A stretch of DNA of 64,000 bases from Okibacterium fritillariae (GTDB lineage Bacteria; Actinomycetota; Actinomycetes; Actinomycetales; Microbacteriaceae): contig NZ_FUZP01000001.1 in the NCBI RefSeq assembly GCF_900167575.1, positions 1,302,001-1,366,000 on the forward strand. Direction: 5' to 3'. The first letter of the stretch is position 1; each line of letters starts with the position of its first letter. Under the pieces are notes generated by a model. That model was given only the letters and a program-made list of their open reading frames with translations, did not search any database and was not told where the DNA came from. Position numbers and translations under genes: made by a program. This document shows positions 1 through 9,578 of this stretch, in pieces.

Positions 1-1
1 T

Positions 2-1453
2 TCGCCGACCGGCACCCCGCACGTCGGCCTCGTGCGCACCGCCCTCTTCAACTGGGCCTACGCGCGCCACACGGGCGGCAAGCTCGTCTTCCGCATTGAA
101 GACACCGACCAGGCGCGCGACAGCGAAGAAAGCTACGGCCAGATCGTCGAGGCGCTGCGCTGGTTGAAGCTCGACTGGGACGAAGGCATCGACGTGGGCG
201 GGCCGCACGGCCCCTACCGTCAGTCCGAGCGCACCGACATCTACCTCGAGGTCATCGAGAAGCTGAAGGCCTCCGGCCACGTCTACGAGTCCTACTCCAA
301 CGCCGAAGAGATCGACGCGCGCAACGAGGCCAACGGCCGCGCCAAACAGCTCGGCTACGACAACTTCGATCGCGACCTCACCGAGGCCGAGCGCGCCGAG
401 TTCCGTGCCGAAGGCCGCGAGCCCGCGCTGCGTCTGCGCGTGCCCGACACCGACCTGTCGTTCGACGACCTCGTGCGCGGCGAGATCACCTTCCCCGCCG
501 GGTCGTTCACCGACTTCGTCGTCGTGCGCCCCAACGGCCACCCCCTCTACACGCTCGTCAACCCGGTCGACGACGCGCTCATGGGCATCACCCACGTGCT
601 GCGCGGCGAAGACCTGCTGTCGTCGACCCCGCGTCAGATCGCGCTCTACCACGCGCTCATCGACATCGGAGTGGCCGCCGCCATCCCGCGCTTCGGCCAC
701 CTGCCCTACGTCATGGGCGAGGGCAACAAGAAGCTCTCGAAGCGCGACCCCGAATCCAACCTGTTCCACCACCGCGACCGCGGGTTCATCCCCGAGGGCC
801 TCATCAACTACCTGGCGCTGCTCGGCTGGTCGCTGACCGGCGACCGCGACGTGTTCAGCATCGACGAGATGGTGGCCGCGTTCGACGTCGTCGACGTGCT
901 CCCCAACCCCGCCCGCTTCGACCTGAAGAAGGCCGAATCGATCAACGGTGACCACATCCGCCAGCTCGACGTCGACGACTTCGCCGAGCGCACCGTGCCC
1001 TACCTCGTCGAGGCCGACCTCGTGAACGTGCCCCTGGGCGATCGCGAGAAGCACATCCTCGACCAGGCCGCGCCGCTCATCCATGAGCGCATCGGCCTCC
1101 TCGGCGAGGCCCCCGGCATGCTGGGCTTCCTCTACACCAAGACCTCCGACCTCGTCATCGAGGCCGACGCCGCCAAGAGCCTGCCCGTCAACACGGGCGA
1201 GGTGCTGCAGGCCGCCATCGGCGCACTCCAGGGCATCGACGACGCCGACTGGGCCACCGAGCGCCTGCAGAGCGTGCTCGCCGGCGCGCTCATCGAAGGT
1301 CTCGAGCTCAAGCCGCGCATCGCCTACGGTCCGTTGCGCGTCGCGATCTCGGGCCGCCGCGTCTCGCCGCCGCTGTTCGAGTCGATGGAGATCCTTGGCA
1401 AGGAAGACACGCTCGCCCGGTTGGAGGCGCTGGCCGCCTCGCACGCCTCATGA
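2..1453 (+). CDS. gltX: Glutamyl-tRNA synthetase, 5'-truncated by window edge
   Basis: Class I aminoacyl-tRNA synthetase that charges tRNA-Glu. The reading frame is open from base 2 and begins inside the HIGH-type ATP-binding signature ([10 protein letters not shown]), so only about the first ten residues lie outside the window; the GTG at 32 is internal. The second signature KLSKR occurs near base 730-745 ([13 protein letters not shown]), followed by the anticodon-binding C-terminal half. About 483 residues are visible, close to the usual length. The stop overlaps the start of the next gene by four bases (ATGA), so the two are probably translationally coupled. The identification is secure; only the true start is missing. 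Confidence 0.97.
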   Translation, partial: SPTGTPHVGLVRTALFNWAYARHTGGKLVFRIEDTDQARDSEESYGQIVEALRWLKLDWDEGIDVGGPHGPYRQSERTDIYLEVIEKLKASGHVYESYSNAEEIDARNEANGRAKQLGYDNFDRDLTEAERAEFRAEGREPALRLRVPDTDLSFDDLVRGEITFPAGSFTDFVVVRPNGHPLYTLVNPVDDALMGITHVLRGEDLLSSTPRQIALYHALIDIGVAAAIPRFGHLPYVMGEGNKKLSKRDPESNLFHHRDRGFIPEGLINYLALLGWSLTGDRDVFSIDEMVAAFDVVDVLPNPARFDLKKAESINGDHIRQLDVDDFAERTVPYLVEADLVNVPLGDREKHILDQAAPLIHERIGLLGEAPGMLGFLYTKTSDLVIEADAAKSLPVNTGEVLQAAIGALQGIDDADWATERLQSVLAGALIEGLELKPRIAYGPLRVAISGRRVSPPLFESMEILGKEDTLARLEALAASHAS

Positions 1454-2454
1454 GCGAGGCTGGCGCAACCCCGGCCGCTGCCTCAGAATCGGCCGCGGCC
1501 GTGAACGATCCGGCGTGGCGAATTGTCGACGGCGAGCCCGACTACGACGTCGTCGTCATCGGGGGAGGGCCGGCCGGTCTATCTGCCGCGCTCAACCTCG
1601 TTCGCGCCCGCAAGCGCACGCTCGTCCTCGACAGCAACCGCCCGCGTCACTCCGCCACGCTCGTCTCGCACGGCTTCCTCACGCGCGACGGCGTCTCGCC
1701 GCTCGACCTGCGCCAGCTCGCCCGCGACGAAGTCTCGGGTTATGCCGAGGCCGAGATCCAGTTCGCGCTCGTGTCGAGCGTCGAACAGGAAGACGAGCAC
1801 TTCCGTGTACGGGCATCCGGTGTGCGGGGGAGTGCCGACCGCGACGTCACCGCACGCCGCGTCGTCGTCACGGCGGGCCTCGCCGAGACGTTGCCGCGCA
1901 TCCAGGGCATCCGCTCCTACTACGGCACCGCGTTGCACAGCTGCCTCGAATGCGACGGCTACGACAAGCGCGACCAGCCGCTCGCCATGATCGGCGAAAC
2001 CGACGACCTCGCCGAGCGTGCACTGCTCCTCACGAGCTGGAGCGACACCGTCACGGCCTTCACCAACGGGTCGGATGTCGCGCTGAGCGTCGTCGGCGAA
2101 GAAACTCTCCTCGCGGCCGGTGTCACGGTCGAGCGCCGACCCATCGCCGAGATCACGGGTGACCGCACCGGCATGACGGGCATCACGCTCGACGACGGCA
2201 CCGCGCTCGACATCCGCGCCGGCTTCATCCGCCCCGTGTGGACGGCGCCGCTCGACTACCTCGCAGCCCTGCCGCTCGACCGCGACGACGACGGACTCGT
2301 GCGCATCGACAGCGTCGGCCGCACCTCGCTCCCGGGCGTCTATGCCGCCGGGGACATCACGCCGCCCGGCCCGCAGCAGCTCATCGTGGCCGCCGGCGCT
2401 GGGGCGAAAGTCTCGGCAGCGATCCTGGCGGACGCGATTCACGCAAAACGGTAG
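1450..2454 (+). CDS. Thioredoxin-reductase-like FAD/NAD(P) oxidoreductase
   Basis: A 334-residue flavoprotein of the thioredoxin reductase superfamily. An Ala/Glu-rich 30-residue leader precedes the FAD-binding [11 protein letters not shown] motif (about residues 38-48). A CxxC pair, Cys165 and Cys168 in the motif CLECDG, sits where thioredoxin reductase has CATCDG, and the C-terminal YAAGDI motif completes the second FAD contact. The presence of both cysteines supports a disulfide reductase role, but no thioredoxin gene is adjacent, so the electron acceptor is unknown. It starts on the ATGA overlap with gltX. A general pyridine-nucleotide disulfide oxidoreductase is the alternative call. Confidence 0.8.
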   Translation: MSEAGATPAAASESAAAVNDPAWRIVDGEPDYDVVVIGGGPAGLSAALNLVRARKRTLVLDSNRPRHSATLVSHGFLTRDGVSPLDLRQLARDEVSGYAEAEIQFALVSSVEQEDEHFRVRASGVRGSADRDVTARRVVVTAGLAETLPRIQGIRSYYGTALHSCLECDGYDKRDQPLAMIGETDDLAERALLLTSWSDTVTAFTNGSDVALSVVGEETLLAAGVTVERRPIAEITGDRTGMTGITLDDGTALDIRAGFIRPVWTAPLDYLAALPLDRDDDGLVRIDSVGRTSLPGVYAAGDITPPGPQQLIVAAGAGAKVSAAILADAIHAKR

Positions 2455-2526
2455 CGCGTCAGTTTGGTGTCGGCCCGTTCCCTAGGGTAAAGTCGATACT
2501 CGTGCCGAGGAATTATCCGAGGCCCG

Positions 2527-2598
2527 TGGGGTATGGTGTAATTGGCAACACGACTGATTCTGGTTCAGTTGTTCTTGGTTCGAGTCCAGGTACCCCAG
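2527..2598 (+). tRNA. tRNA-Gln (CTG anticodon)
   Basis: A 72-nt cloverleaf. The acceptor arms TGGGGTA (2527-2533) and TACCCCA (2591-2597) pair fully. The anticodon stem ACTGA/TCAGT (2553-2557 with 2565-2569) encloses the anticodon CTG at 2560-2562, and the T arm carries GGTTCGAGTCC. The discriminator is G at 2598 and the CCA end is not encoded. A terminator hairpin follows within ten bases. Confidence 0.95.
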
Positions 2599-2602
2599 CA
2601 GT

Positions 2603-2632
2603 AAAAGCCTCCGCTTCGGCGGGGGCTTTTTT
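2603..2632 (+). terminator. Intrinsic terminator after tRNA-Gln
   Basis: Hairpin AGCCTCCGC-TTCG-GCGGGGGCT (one G-T pair) followed by a run of six T, just after the tRNA-Gln 3' end. It should insulate the tRNA from the arabinosidase operon downstream. From here to 2748 I see no gene. Confidence 0.85.
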
Positions 2633-2748
2633 GTTGCCCAAAACGCCCGCGCCCGAAGCGAACAATCGGCCGCGGGGGTCACGAGACCGCTCTGTTGCCG
2701 TTGCGTTAAGGGTTTGTTTCGGGGCGCAGAATGCGCTTTCGGCGAGGG

Positions 2749-2803
2749 TAATGTGTCACCCACTACCGAACGCGAGGAACTGGGGTACAGTAATGTGTCA
2801 CAC
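2749..2803 (+). promoter_or_regulatory. Two operator-like repeats before the arabinosidase operon
   Basis: The 11-mer TAATGTGTCAC occurs at 2749-2759 and again at 2791-2801, exactly 42 bp apart, about four helical turns. Both lie 27-80 bp upstream of the GH127 start. Extended, each copy is a degenerate match to the dyad AATnTGTnACAnATT (two mismatches per copy at the right arm), which is met perfectly at 14253-14267 in front of the hydroxyproline dehydrogenase genes. Binding by the GntR/FCD regulator at 13508 is an inference. Confidence 0.55.
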
Positions 2804-2827
2804 GGTACAGAAAGGCCTGACCTGGAT

Positions 2828-4927
2828 ATGACTGACAATGTTGTCGTCGAAACACCCGGCGCGAGCGATGCATCTGAGCGTCCCGGCGGGGTGCAGGGCG
2901 TGAGCGCGGTGCTGACGGAACGCGGCGTGCGGCAGCCGTTGGGAACCGCGAACGTGCGGCTCGGCGGCGAGGGGCTGTGGGGCGTGTGGCAGGAAAGGAA
3001 CCGCAGCCGCACCATCCATCACACCATTCGTGAGGTTCGCGCGGCAGGGAACCTCGACAATTTGCGGGCCGTTGCTCAGCCCGGATCGCCCGTGGCCAGT
3101 GAGCGCGAGGCCCAGGGCGCCGCGCCGACCGAGTATCGCGGGCGCTACCCGTTCCTCGACACGGATGTGTTCAAGACACTCGAGGGCATCGCCTATGAGA
3201 TCGGCCGCGGCGAGGCCGACGCCGAGACGACCGACTTCTTCGAGGAATCGGTGGCACTGCTCGAATCGGCGCAGCAGGATGACGGCTACCTCAACTCCTA
3301 CTTCCAGGCCGAGACCGTGGAGAAGCAGCCGTGGGACGACCTGGCCTGGGGACACGAGCTTTACAACCTGGGGCACCTGATCCAGGCGGCGGTCGCGGCA
3401 TCCCGGCAGATGGGGGACCGGCGGCTGCTCGACATCGCGAGCCGGTTCGCCGACCTGGCGGTGCGGAAGCTCGGGCCCGACGGGCAGAACGCCGTGGACG
3501 GACATCCCGAGGCCGAGATGGCGCTCGTCGAGCTGTTCCGCGAGACCGGCAACCGCGACTACCTCACCTTGGCCGAGCTGCTGGTCGACCGGCGCGGGCA
3601 CGGCACGGTGGAGCTGCGGGTGTTCCCGGCCGAATACTTCCAGGACAACGCGCCCTTCCGTGAGCTGGACTCGGTGACCGGGCACGCCGTGCGCATGGCG
3701 TATCTGGCCGCCGGGGCGACCGATGTCGCGCTCGAGAACGGCGACGAGACCCTGCTCGAAGCATCCGAGCGGCTCTGGCGGGACATGAGCCGCACCAAGC
3801 TCTACATCACAGGCGGGCTCGGCAGCCGGCACTCCGACGAGGCCATCGGCGACCGGTTCGAGCTGCCGTCCGAGCGGTCCTACAGCGAGACCTGCGCCGC
3901 CATCGCAACCATGCAATGGGCGTGGCGCCTGCACCTGGCCACGGGTGACACGCATTACCTCGACGCCTTCGAGACCGTGCTCTACAACGCCTACGCCGCC
4001 GGACTCTCAAGCGACGGCTGCGCCTTCTTCTACGACAACCCGCTGCAGCGCCGCCCCGACCACCAGCAGCGCACCGGCGCCGAACCCGACGGCGAGATCC
4101 TGCGCCGCGCCTGGTTCGTGTGCCCGTGCTGCCCGCCCAACATCGTGCGCTGGATGTCGGAGCTGCAAGATTACGTCGCCACCACCGGTGTGGGCGCCGA
4201 CGAGAACACGCTGTTCATCGGGCAATACACGACCGCGAACATCGACTCGGATGGCCTCAGCCTCGACATGCAGACGGCGTACCCGTTCGAGGGCGACATC
4301 CGCCTGACCGTGACCGCGAGTGAGGGTGCGTCACGGACCCTCGCCCTGCGCGTGCCGGCATGGTGCCACTCGGCCACCGTGACCGTGAACGGCGAGAGCG
4401 TTGCCGCCGAAGCTGCGACCGCCGATGGCTGGCTGCGCGTCGAGCGCGAGTGGGTGGTTGGCGACAGCGTCGAGCTGCACCTTGACATGCCTGTTCGGGC
4501 CCACGGTTCGCACCCGGCCGTCGACGGCACGCGGGGAGCGATCGCCATCGCGCGCGGCCCGCTCGTCTTCGCCGCCGAGCAGGAGGACAACGAGGCGCCG
4601 CTCGACGACATCGTCGTAAGCGTGGACGACGTGAGCCGGGCTCGGGTCGTGCCGACCGATCTCGATGGTCACGCCGAGACTCAGGCGGTTGCCATCGTCC
4701 TGCCCGCGACGATCGCCGCGACCCGTGCTGATTCCGAGCTTTATCCCGAGCTGACGTCCGGCCGCGCAGCATCCGCTGGCACGGTCAACCCATCCGCCGC
4801 CACCCCCGACGCGTCGCCCACCCAGCTGGCGCTCATCCCGTACTACCTCTGGGGCAACCGAGAACCGCTCACCATGCGGGTCTGGCTGCGCCGCGACATC
4901 CCTTCCGTTACCACCGAACGAAAGTAG
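2828..4927 (+). CDS. GH127 (DUF1680) beta-L-arabinofuranosidase
   Basis: A 699-residue protein of glycoside hydrolase family 127, whose characterised member HypBA1 removes beta-L-arabinofuranose from hydroxyproline-linked arabino-oligosaccharides of extensin-type glycoproteins. Family signatures are present: SETC (Glu354-Cys356) and CPCCPPN (Cys432, Cys434, Cys435), which match in spacing the zinc/nucleophile cysteines and the catalytic glutamate region of the family. The start at ATG 2828 is chosen because AAAGG lies upstream and the preceding in-frame codons cover the operator region. There is no signal peptide, so it should act in the cytoplasm on imported substrate. It heads a block with a peptide ABC transporter seven bases downstream. 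Confidence 0.88.
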   Translation: MTDNVVVETPGASDASERPGGVQGVSAVLTERGVRQPLGTANVRLGGEGLWGVWQERNRSRTIHHTIREVRAAGNLDNLRAVAQPGSPVASEREAQGAAPTEYRGRYPFLDTDVFKTLEGIAYEIGRGEADAETTDFFEESVALLESAQQDDGYLNSYFQAETVEKQPWDDLAWGHELYNLGHLIQAAVAASRQMGDRRLLDIASRFADLAVRKLGPDGQNAVDGHPEAEMALVELFRETGNRDYLTLAELLVDRRGHGTVELRVFPAEYFQDNAPFRELDSVTGHAVRMAYLAAGATDVALENGDETLLEASERLWRDMSRTKLYITGGLGSRHSDEAIGDRFELPSERSYSETCAAIATMQWAWRLHLATGDTHYLDAFETVLYNAYAAGLSSDGCAFFYDNPLQRRPDHQQRTGAEPDGEILRRAWFVCPCCPPNIVRWMSELQDYVATTGVGADENTLFIGQYTTANIDSDGLSLDMQTAYPFEGDIRLTVTASEGASRTLALRVPAWCHSATVTVNGESVAAEAATADGWLRVEREWVVGDSVELHLDMPVRAHGSHPAVDGTRGAIAIARGPLVFAAEQEDNEAPLDDIVVSVDDVSRARVVPTDLDGHAETQAVAIVLPATIAATRADSELYPELTSGRAASAGTVNPSAATPDASPTQLALIPYYLWGNREPLTMRVWLRRDIPSVTTERK

Positions 4928-4933
4928 ACACCC

Positions 4934-6631
4934 ATGAAGAAACGCTACGCAGCGGCCGGGCTCGCCCTCGCCGCCACCCTGGCGCTCACCGCCTGCACGG
5001 GCGGAGGGGGCGCCTCCACCGGGGGCGGCTCCGGCGTCAGCGGCACGCCGAAAGAGGGCGGCACGGTCTATGTGCTCCAGAACGCCGACTTCTCGCACCT
5101 CGACCCGACCATGGGCTTCGACGGTGGCGTCAACAACTTCTACCGCCTGATCTACCGCCAGCTGACCACCACGGGTGTCGGCGAGGGCGCGAAGGGCACC
5201 GAGATCGTGCCCGACCTCGCCACCGACCTCGGCACGCCCAACGCCGACGCCACCGAGTGGACGTTCACCTTGAAGGACGGCGTGAAGTTCGAGGATGGCT
5301 CACCCATCACCTCGGCCGACGTGAAGTTCGGCGTCGAGCGCTCCTTCGACCCGGCGCTTTCGATCGGCTCGCCCTACGCCAAGCTGCTGCTCGCCGACAC
5401 CGACGGCTACGAGGGCCCCTACGTCACGGGCGACCTCGACTCGATCGTCACCCCCGACGACAAGACCATCACGTTCAAGCTCAACCGCCCGTTCGCCGAC
5501 TTCCCGTCGGCCGCCGCACAGAACGTCTTCACGCCCTTCCCCGCCGACGCCGACGTCACAACCACGTCGCTCGACCAGCAGCCCATCTCCTCCGGCCCCT
5601 ACAAGGTCGCCAGCTACCAGCGCGGCTCGAAGCTCGTGCTCGAGCGCAACGAGAACTGGGACAAGAAGACCGACGACGTGCGCGCCGCCTACCCCGATGG
5701 TTTCGACTTCACGTTCGGGCTCGACGCCTCCACCATCGACGAGCGCATGATCGCCGGCCAGGGCAACGACAAGGATGCCATCGCCGGCACCGTTCAGGCC
5801 TCGTCGATCGCCCGCATCCAGACGCCCGCCCTGAAGGATCGCACCATCTCGGGCGTGCAGGGCTGCACCACCTACATGGGCCTCAACACGACGAAGCCGA
5901 ACCTCGACAACCCGCTCGTGCGCCAGGCCATCAACTACGCCATCGACAAGCAGTCGGTGAAGGATGCCACGGGCGGCTCGCAGCTGGCCGATGTCGCCAC
6001 CACCATGCTGCCCCCGACCGTCGCCGGCCAGACCGACTTCGACCTGTACGCGTCGAAGGACTCGAAGGGTGACCCGGAGAAAGCTAAGGAACTGCTGGCC
6101 GAGGCCGGCCTTCCCGACGGATTCACCATGACCATGGACATCCGCTCGCAGCCGAAGATGCAGGCGCAGGCCGAAGCCGTGCAGCAGGCCCTCTCGAAGG
6201 CCGGCATCACGGTCGAATTGAACCTGATCGACTCGGCGACCTACTACGAGGTCATCGGAACCACGTCGCAGCAGCACGACGCCGCGATCACCGGCTGGTG
6301 CCCCGACTGGGCGTCGGGCTCCACGTTCCTGCCGCCGCTGTTCGACGGTCGCCAGATCTATGAGAAGGGCAACTCGAACATCGCCCAGCTGGACGACGCC
6401 GACGTCAACGCCAAGATCGACGAGATCTACGCCATGACCGACGCCGACGAGGCCAACAAGGCCTGGGGTGCGCTCGACGAGCAGATCGCCAAGCTGGCCC
6501 CGACCGTTCCGCTGCTGTTCGAGAAGGCCGTGATGGTCGTCGGTGAGGGTGTTGCCGGGGCTTACTCCGACGCCGCGTTCTCCGGTGGCATCGACTTCGT
6601 GTCGGTGGGACTCTCCGACCCGAAGAAGTAG
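4934..6631 (+). CDS. Peptide ABC transporter substrate-binding lipoprotein
   Basis: A 565-residue family 5 extracellular solute-binding protein (DppA/OppA type). The N-terminus is a lipoprotein signal peptide ending in the lipobox LTAC with Cys21, followed by a Gly/Ser-rich linker, so the protein should be anchored on the outer face of the membrane. The VPDLATDL and FTLKDGVKFEDGSPITSADV segments are typical of the family. It starts six bases after the arabinosidase stop, and two permeases and two ATPases follow. The co-located arabinosidase and proline-specific peptidases suggest proline/hydroxyproline-rich, possibly arabinosylated, peptides as ligand; this is inference from context. Confidence 0.92.
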   Translation: MKKRYAAAGLALAATLALTACTGGGGASTGGGSGVSGTPKEGGTVYVLQNADFSHLDPTMGFDGGVNNFYRLIYRQLTTTGVGEGAKGTEIVPDLATDLGTPNADATEWTFTLKDGVKFEDGSPITSADVKFGVERSFDPALSIGSPYAKLLLADTDGYEGPYVTGDLDSIVTPDDKTITFKLNRPFADFPSAAAQNVFTPFPADADVTTTSLDQQPISSGPYKVASYQRGSKLVLERNENWDKKTDDVRAAYPDGFDFTFGLDASTIDERMIAGQGNDKDAIAGTVQASSIARIQTPALKDRTISGVQGCTTYMGLNTTKPNLDNPLVRQAINYAIDKQSVKDATGGSQLADVATTMLPPTVAGQTDFDLYASKDSKGDPEKAKELLAEAGLPDGFTMTMDIRSQPKMQAQAEAVQQALSKAGITVELNLIDSATYYEVIGTTSQQHDAAITGWCPDWASGSTFLPPLFDGRQIYEKGNSNIAQLDDADVNAKIDEIYAMTDADEANKAWGALDEQIAKLAPTVPLLFEKAVMVVGEGVAGAYSDAAFSGGIDFVSVGLSDPKK

Positions 6632-6721
6632 TAGCCCATCGCCCCGCGGGGTCGGCCGGCTGAACGCCCGCCGGCCCCGCGGGACCTCACACTCCGACAG
6701 AAACTACGAAAGACGGTTCAC

Positions 6722-7681
6722 ATGTCGACAGTCCCGAGCGATCTCGCCGTCGAGGCGGGGGAGAAGGGCGGCCCCTCGACGGGCGGCGCCCCCACACCCG
6801 CCCGCCGCGTCATCCGCGAGTTACGCCGTTCCCCGGCGGTCGTGCTCTCGGTCTCCTTCCTCGCCTTCGTCGTGCTGCTCGCGGTCTTCGCGCCGTGGCT
6901 GTCCGCCATCACGGGATGGGGCCCCTACACGTTCGACTCGTCGGCCATCGACTCCGACCTCGGCGGCATCCCGAAGGGTGAGCTCGGCGGCATCAGCGCG
7001 CAGCACTGGTTCGGCGTCGAACCGCAGAACGGCCGCGACATCTTCGCGCGCATCGCCTATGGCGCCCAGGTCTCGCTGCTCATCGCCGCCTCGGCCACGG
7101 TCGTCACCACCACGGTCGGCGTCGTTCTCGGCATGCTGGCCGGCTACCACGGCGGCTGGGTCGACCAGATCATCTCGCGCGTCATGGACTTCCTCATGGC
7201 CTTCCCGTCCCTCATCTTCATGATCGCCCTCCTCTCGGCCCTGCCCGCCGGCAACCGGCCCGTCCTGCTCGTGCTGGTGCTGAGCATTTTCGGATGGCCA
7301 TACACCGCTCGCGTCATCCGGGGTCAGACAATGTCGCTGCGCAACCGCGAATTCGTCGAGGCCGCGCAGGCGTCCGGCGCGTCGGGGGCCCGCATCGTGT
7401 TCCGCGAGATCCTGCCCAACCTGCGGGGCACGATCATCGTCATCGCCACACTGGCCGTGCCGGGATACATCGGCACCGAGGCCGGCCTGTCATTCCTCGG
7501 CGTCGGCGTCATCCCGCCCACGCCCTCCTGGGGCCAGATGATCGCGACCTCGGTCGGCTGGTACACGGTTGACCCCATGTTCTTCGTGATCCCGGGCATG
7601 TTCCTGTTCCTCACCGTGCTGTCGTTCACCGTGTTCGGTGACCACCTGCGCAAAGCAATCGATGCGGGGGATGCTGCCTGA
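6722..7681 (+). CDS. Peptide ABC transporter permease (DppC type)
   Basis: A 319-residue inner-membrane permease. A charged N-terminus precedes the first transmembrane segment (about residues 40-60), then a periplasmic-type loop containing WFGVEPQNGRDIF, which is characteristic of DppC/OppC proteins, then further helices. The cytoplasmic EAA loop reads EAAQASGASGARIVFREILPN and contacts the ATPases. It is preceded by a 90-bp gap carrying an imperfect GC-rich hairpin (CCCCGCGGGG region, 6643-6680), possibly a stability element between the abundant binding protein and the permeases. The stop shares one base with the next start (TGATG). Confidence 0.93.
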   Translation: MSTVPSDLAVEAGEKGGPSTGGAPTPARRVIRELRRSPAVVLSVSFLAFVVLLAVFAPWLSAITGWGPYTFDSSAIDSDLGGIPKGELGGISAQHWFGVEPQNGRDIFARIAYGAQVSLLIAASATVVTTTVGVVLGMLAGYHGGWVDQIISRVMDFLMAFPSLIFMIALLSALPAGNRPVLLVLVLSIFGWPYTARVIRGQTMSLRNREFVEAAQASGASGARIVFREILPNLRGTIIVIATLAVPGYIGTEAGLSFLGVGVIPPTPSWGQMIATSVGWYTVDPMFFVIPGMFLFLTVLSFTVFGDHLRKAIDAGDAA

Positions 7682-8676
7682 TGGTGCTCTATCTCGTGCG
7701 GCGCGTGCTCGCCGCGATCGGCATTCTGTTGCTGATCAGCCTGTTCACCTACGTCATCTTCTTCGTTCTGTCGCCCGACCCGGCCGTGCAGATCTGTGGA
7801 AAGACGTGCACCCCCGAGCGCATCGACCAGATTCGCGAGAACCTCGGACTCAACCAGCCGTTCTGGGCGCAGTATTGGCAGTTCCTGCAGGGGCTGTTCG
7901 TCGGCCGCACCTATGGCGAGGGCGCCTCGGCGATCTCGTGCGCGGCCCCGTGCCTCGGCTACAGCTTCCAGACCAACGAGTCCGTGCTCACCATGATCAC
8001 GAGCCGCCTGCCCGTCTCGGCCACCGTCGCGATCGGCGCGGCCATCCTGTGGCTGCTCGTGGGTGTCTCGGGCGGCCTGCTCAGCGCCGTCAAGCAGGGC
8101 ACCTGGTGGGACCGCGGCGCCATGATGGTCGCCCTCGCCGGCATCAGCCTGCCGAACTACTTCGTGGCCCTCATCCTGCAATACGTGCTCGTGGTGCAGC
8201 TGCAGATCCTGCCATTCCCGACCGCCGTGGCTTTCGGCGACGACCCGGGCCTCTGGTTCGCGTCCTACCTGATGCCGTGGATGGTTCTCGCCCTCGCCTA
8301 TGCGTCGATGTATGCCCGCCTCGTGCGCGCCAACGTCATCGACACCCTGGGCGAGAACTTCATGCGCACGGCCCGCGCCAAGGGCCTGCCGACCGGCCTC
8401 ATCCTGCGCCGCCACGCCCTACGCCCGTCGCTGACCCCCGTGGTCACGCTGTTCGGCATGGACTTCGCCGGGCTGCTCGGCGGCGCGCTCATCACCGAGA
8501 CGGTCTTCGGCCTGAACGGTGTGGGCAAGCTCGCGGCCGACTCGATCTCGAAAAACGATCAGCCGGTCATCCTGGGCGTCACATTGCTGGCCGCCGCCTT
8601 CGTGGTGGTGGGCAACGTGGTCGTCGACCTCGCCTACACGGCGCTCGACCCCCGAGTGAGGATCAAGTCACGATGA
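7681..8676 (+). CDS. Peptide ABC transporter permease (DppB type)
   Basis: A 331-residue permease starting with the family-typical single helix (MVLYLVRRVLAAIGILLLIS) and containing the EAA loop RTARAKGLPTGLILRRHALRP. A Cys-containing extracellular segment (QICGKTCTPERI) follows helix 1; such a loop of about 40 residues is usual between helices 1 and 2 in DppB proteins. It forms the membrane channel with the DppC-type partner encoded immediately upstream. The order DppC-then-DppB is reversed relative to most dpp operons. The start overlaps the previous stop by one base and its own stop overlaps the next start by four. Confidence 0.93.
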   Translation: MVLYLVRRVLAAIGILLLISLFTYVIFFVLSPDPAVQICGKTCTPERIDQIRENLGLNQPFWAQYWQFLQGLFVGRTYGEGASAISCAAPCLGYSFQTNESVLTMITSRLPVSATVAIGAAILWLLVGVSGGLLSAVKQGTWWDRGAMMVALAGISLPNYFVALILQYVLVVQLQILPFPTAVAFGDDPGLWFASYLMPWMVLALAYASMYARLVRANVIDTLGENFMRTARAKGLPTGLILRRHALRPSLTPVVTLFGMDFAGLLGGALITETVFGLNGVGKLAADSISKNDQPVILGVTLLAAAFVVVGNVVVDLAYTALDPRVRIKSR

Positions 8677-9578
8677 GCGAACACATCGAGAAAACGCCGA
8701 CCGGGTCGTTCCGGGCCCGGCGACGCCAGGCGGATGCCACACCCTCCGACGCCCCGCTTTTGTCGGTCCGCGACCTCACCGTCACGTTCCCGACCTCGTC
8801 GGGCAACACGGATGTCGTCAAGAAGATCTCGTTCCAGGTGGAACGCAACCGCACGGTCGGGATCGTCGGTGAGTCGGGATCGGGCAAGTCGATGACCTCG
8901 CTCGCGATCATGGGCCTGCTGCCGTCCAACGGCGTGACGCAGGGCAGCATCGCGCTCGGCGGCCGAGAACTGCTCGGTTTGCCGGAGCGGGAGTACCGCA
9001 AGATCCGCGGCGAGCGCATGGCCATGGTCTTCCAGGACCCGCTGTCCTCGCTCAACCCCTATTACACGGTGGGGCTGCAGATCGAGGAGGCGTATCGCAC
9101 GCACCGCGGCGGCACCCGCAAGGCCGCCCGTCAGGTGGTCGTCGAGGCGCTCGAACGCGTGCAGATCAAGGATGCCGCTCGACGCGTCGACCACTACCCC
9201 CACCAGTTCTCGGGCGGTATGCGCCAGCGCATCATGATCGCCATGGCGCTGTGCCTCGAACCCGATCTGCTCATCGCCGACGAACCGACCACGGCGCTCG
9301 ACGTGACCGTGCAGGCGCAGATCCTCAGCCTGCTGAAGACACTGCAGAAGGAGACCGGAATGGGCATGGTGTTCATCACCCACGACCTCGCCGTCGTGAG
9401 CCAGGTGGCCGACGACGTGTTGGTCATGCGGAACGGCGACCCCGTGGAGTTCGGCACGGCCGAGGAGATCTTCTCGAATCCGCGCGATCCCTACACGCGG
9501 GCGCTGCTCGACGCCCTGCCGCGCATCGACGATCCGTTCGAAGAGCTGGGCGTCGCCCGGGACGGGGGTGTGCGATGA
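8673..9578 (+). CDS. Peptide ABC transporter ATPase (DppD type)
   Basis: A 301-residue ATPase with Walker [12 protein letters not shown] signature FSGGMRQR, Walker B LLIADEP and the switch histidine in FITHDLAVV. The C-terminal stretch ([18 protein letters not shown]) is the conserved tail of oligopeptide-transporter ATPases. The start at ATG 8673 (ATGA overlap with the permease) is preferred over the far longer upstream open frame, which only shadows the permease gene. It would work as a heterodimer with the ATPase encoded directly downstream. Confidence 0.94.
   Translation: MSEHIEKTPTGSFRARRRQADATPSDAPLLSVRDLTVTFPTSSGNTDVVKKISFQVERNRTVGIVGESGSGKSMTSLAIMGLLPSNGVTQGSIALGGRELLGLPEREYRKIRGERMAMVFQDPLSSLNPYYTVGLQIEEAYRTHRGGTRKAARQVVVEALERVQIKDAARRVDHYPHQFSGGMRQRIMIAMALCLEPDLLIADEPTTALDVTVQAQILSLLKTLQKETGMGMVFITHDLAVVSQVADDVLVMRNGDPVEFGTAEEIFSNPRDPYTRALLDALPRIDDPFEELGVARDGGVR

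Noticed and set aside
2455-2526. A specific promoter for tRNA-Gln
   Set aside because: Candidate -10 sequences (TAAAGT, GATACT) are visible, but no convincing -35 at proper spacing, so no feature is claimed.
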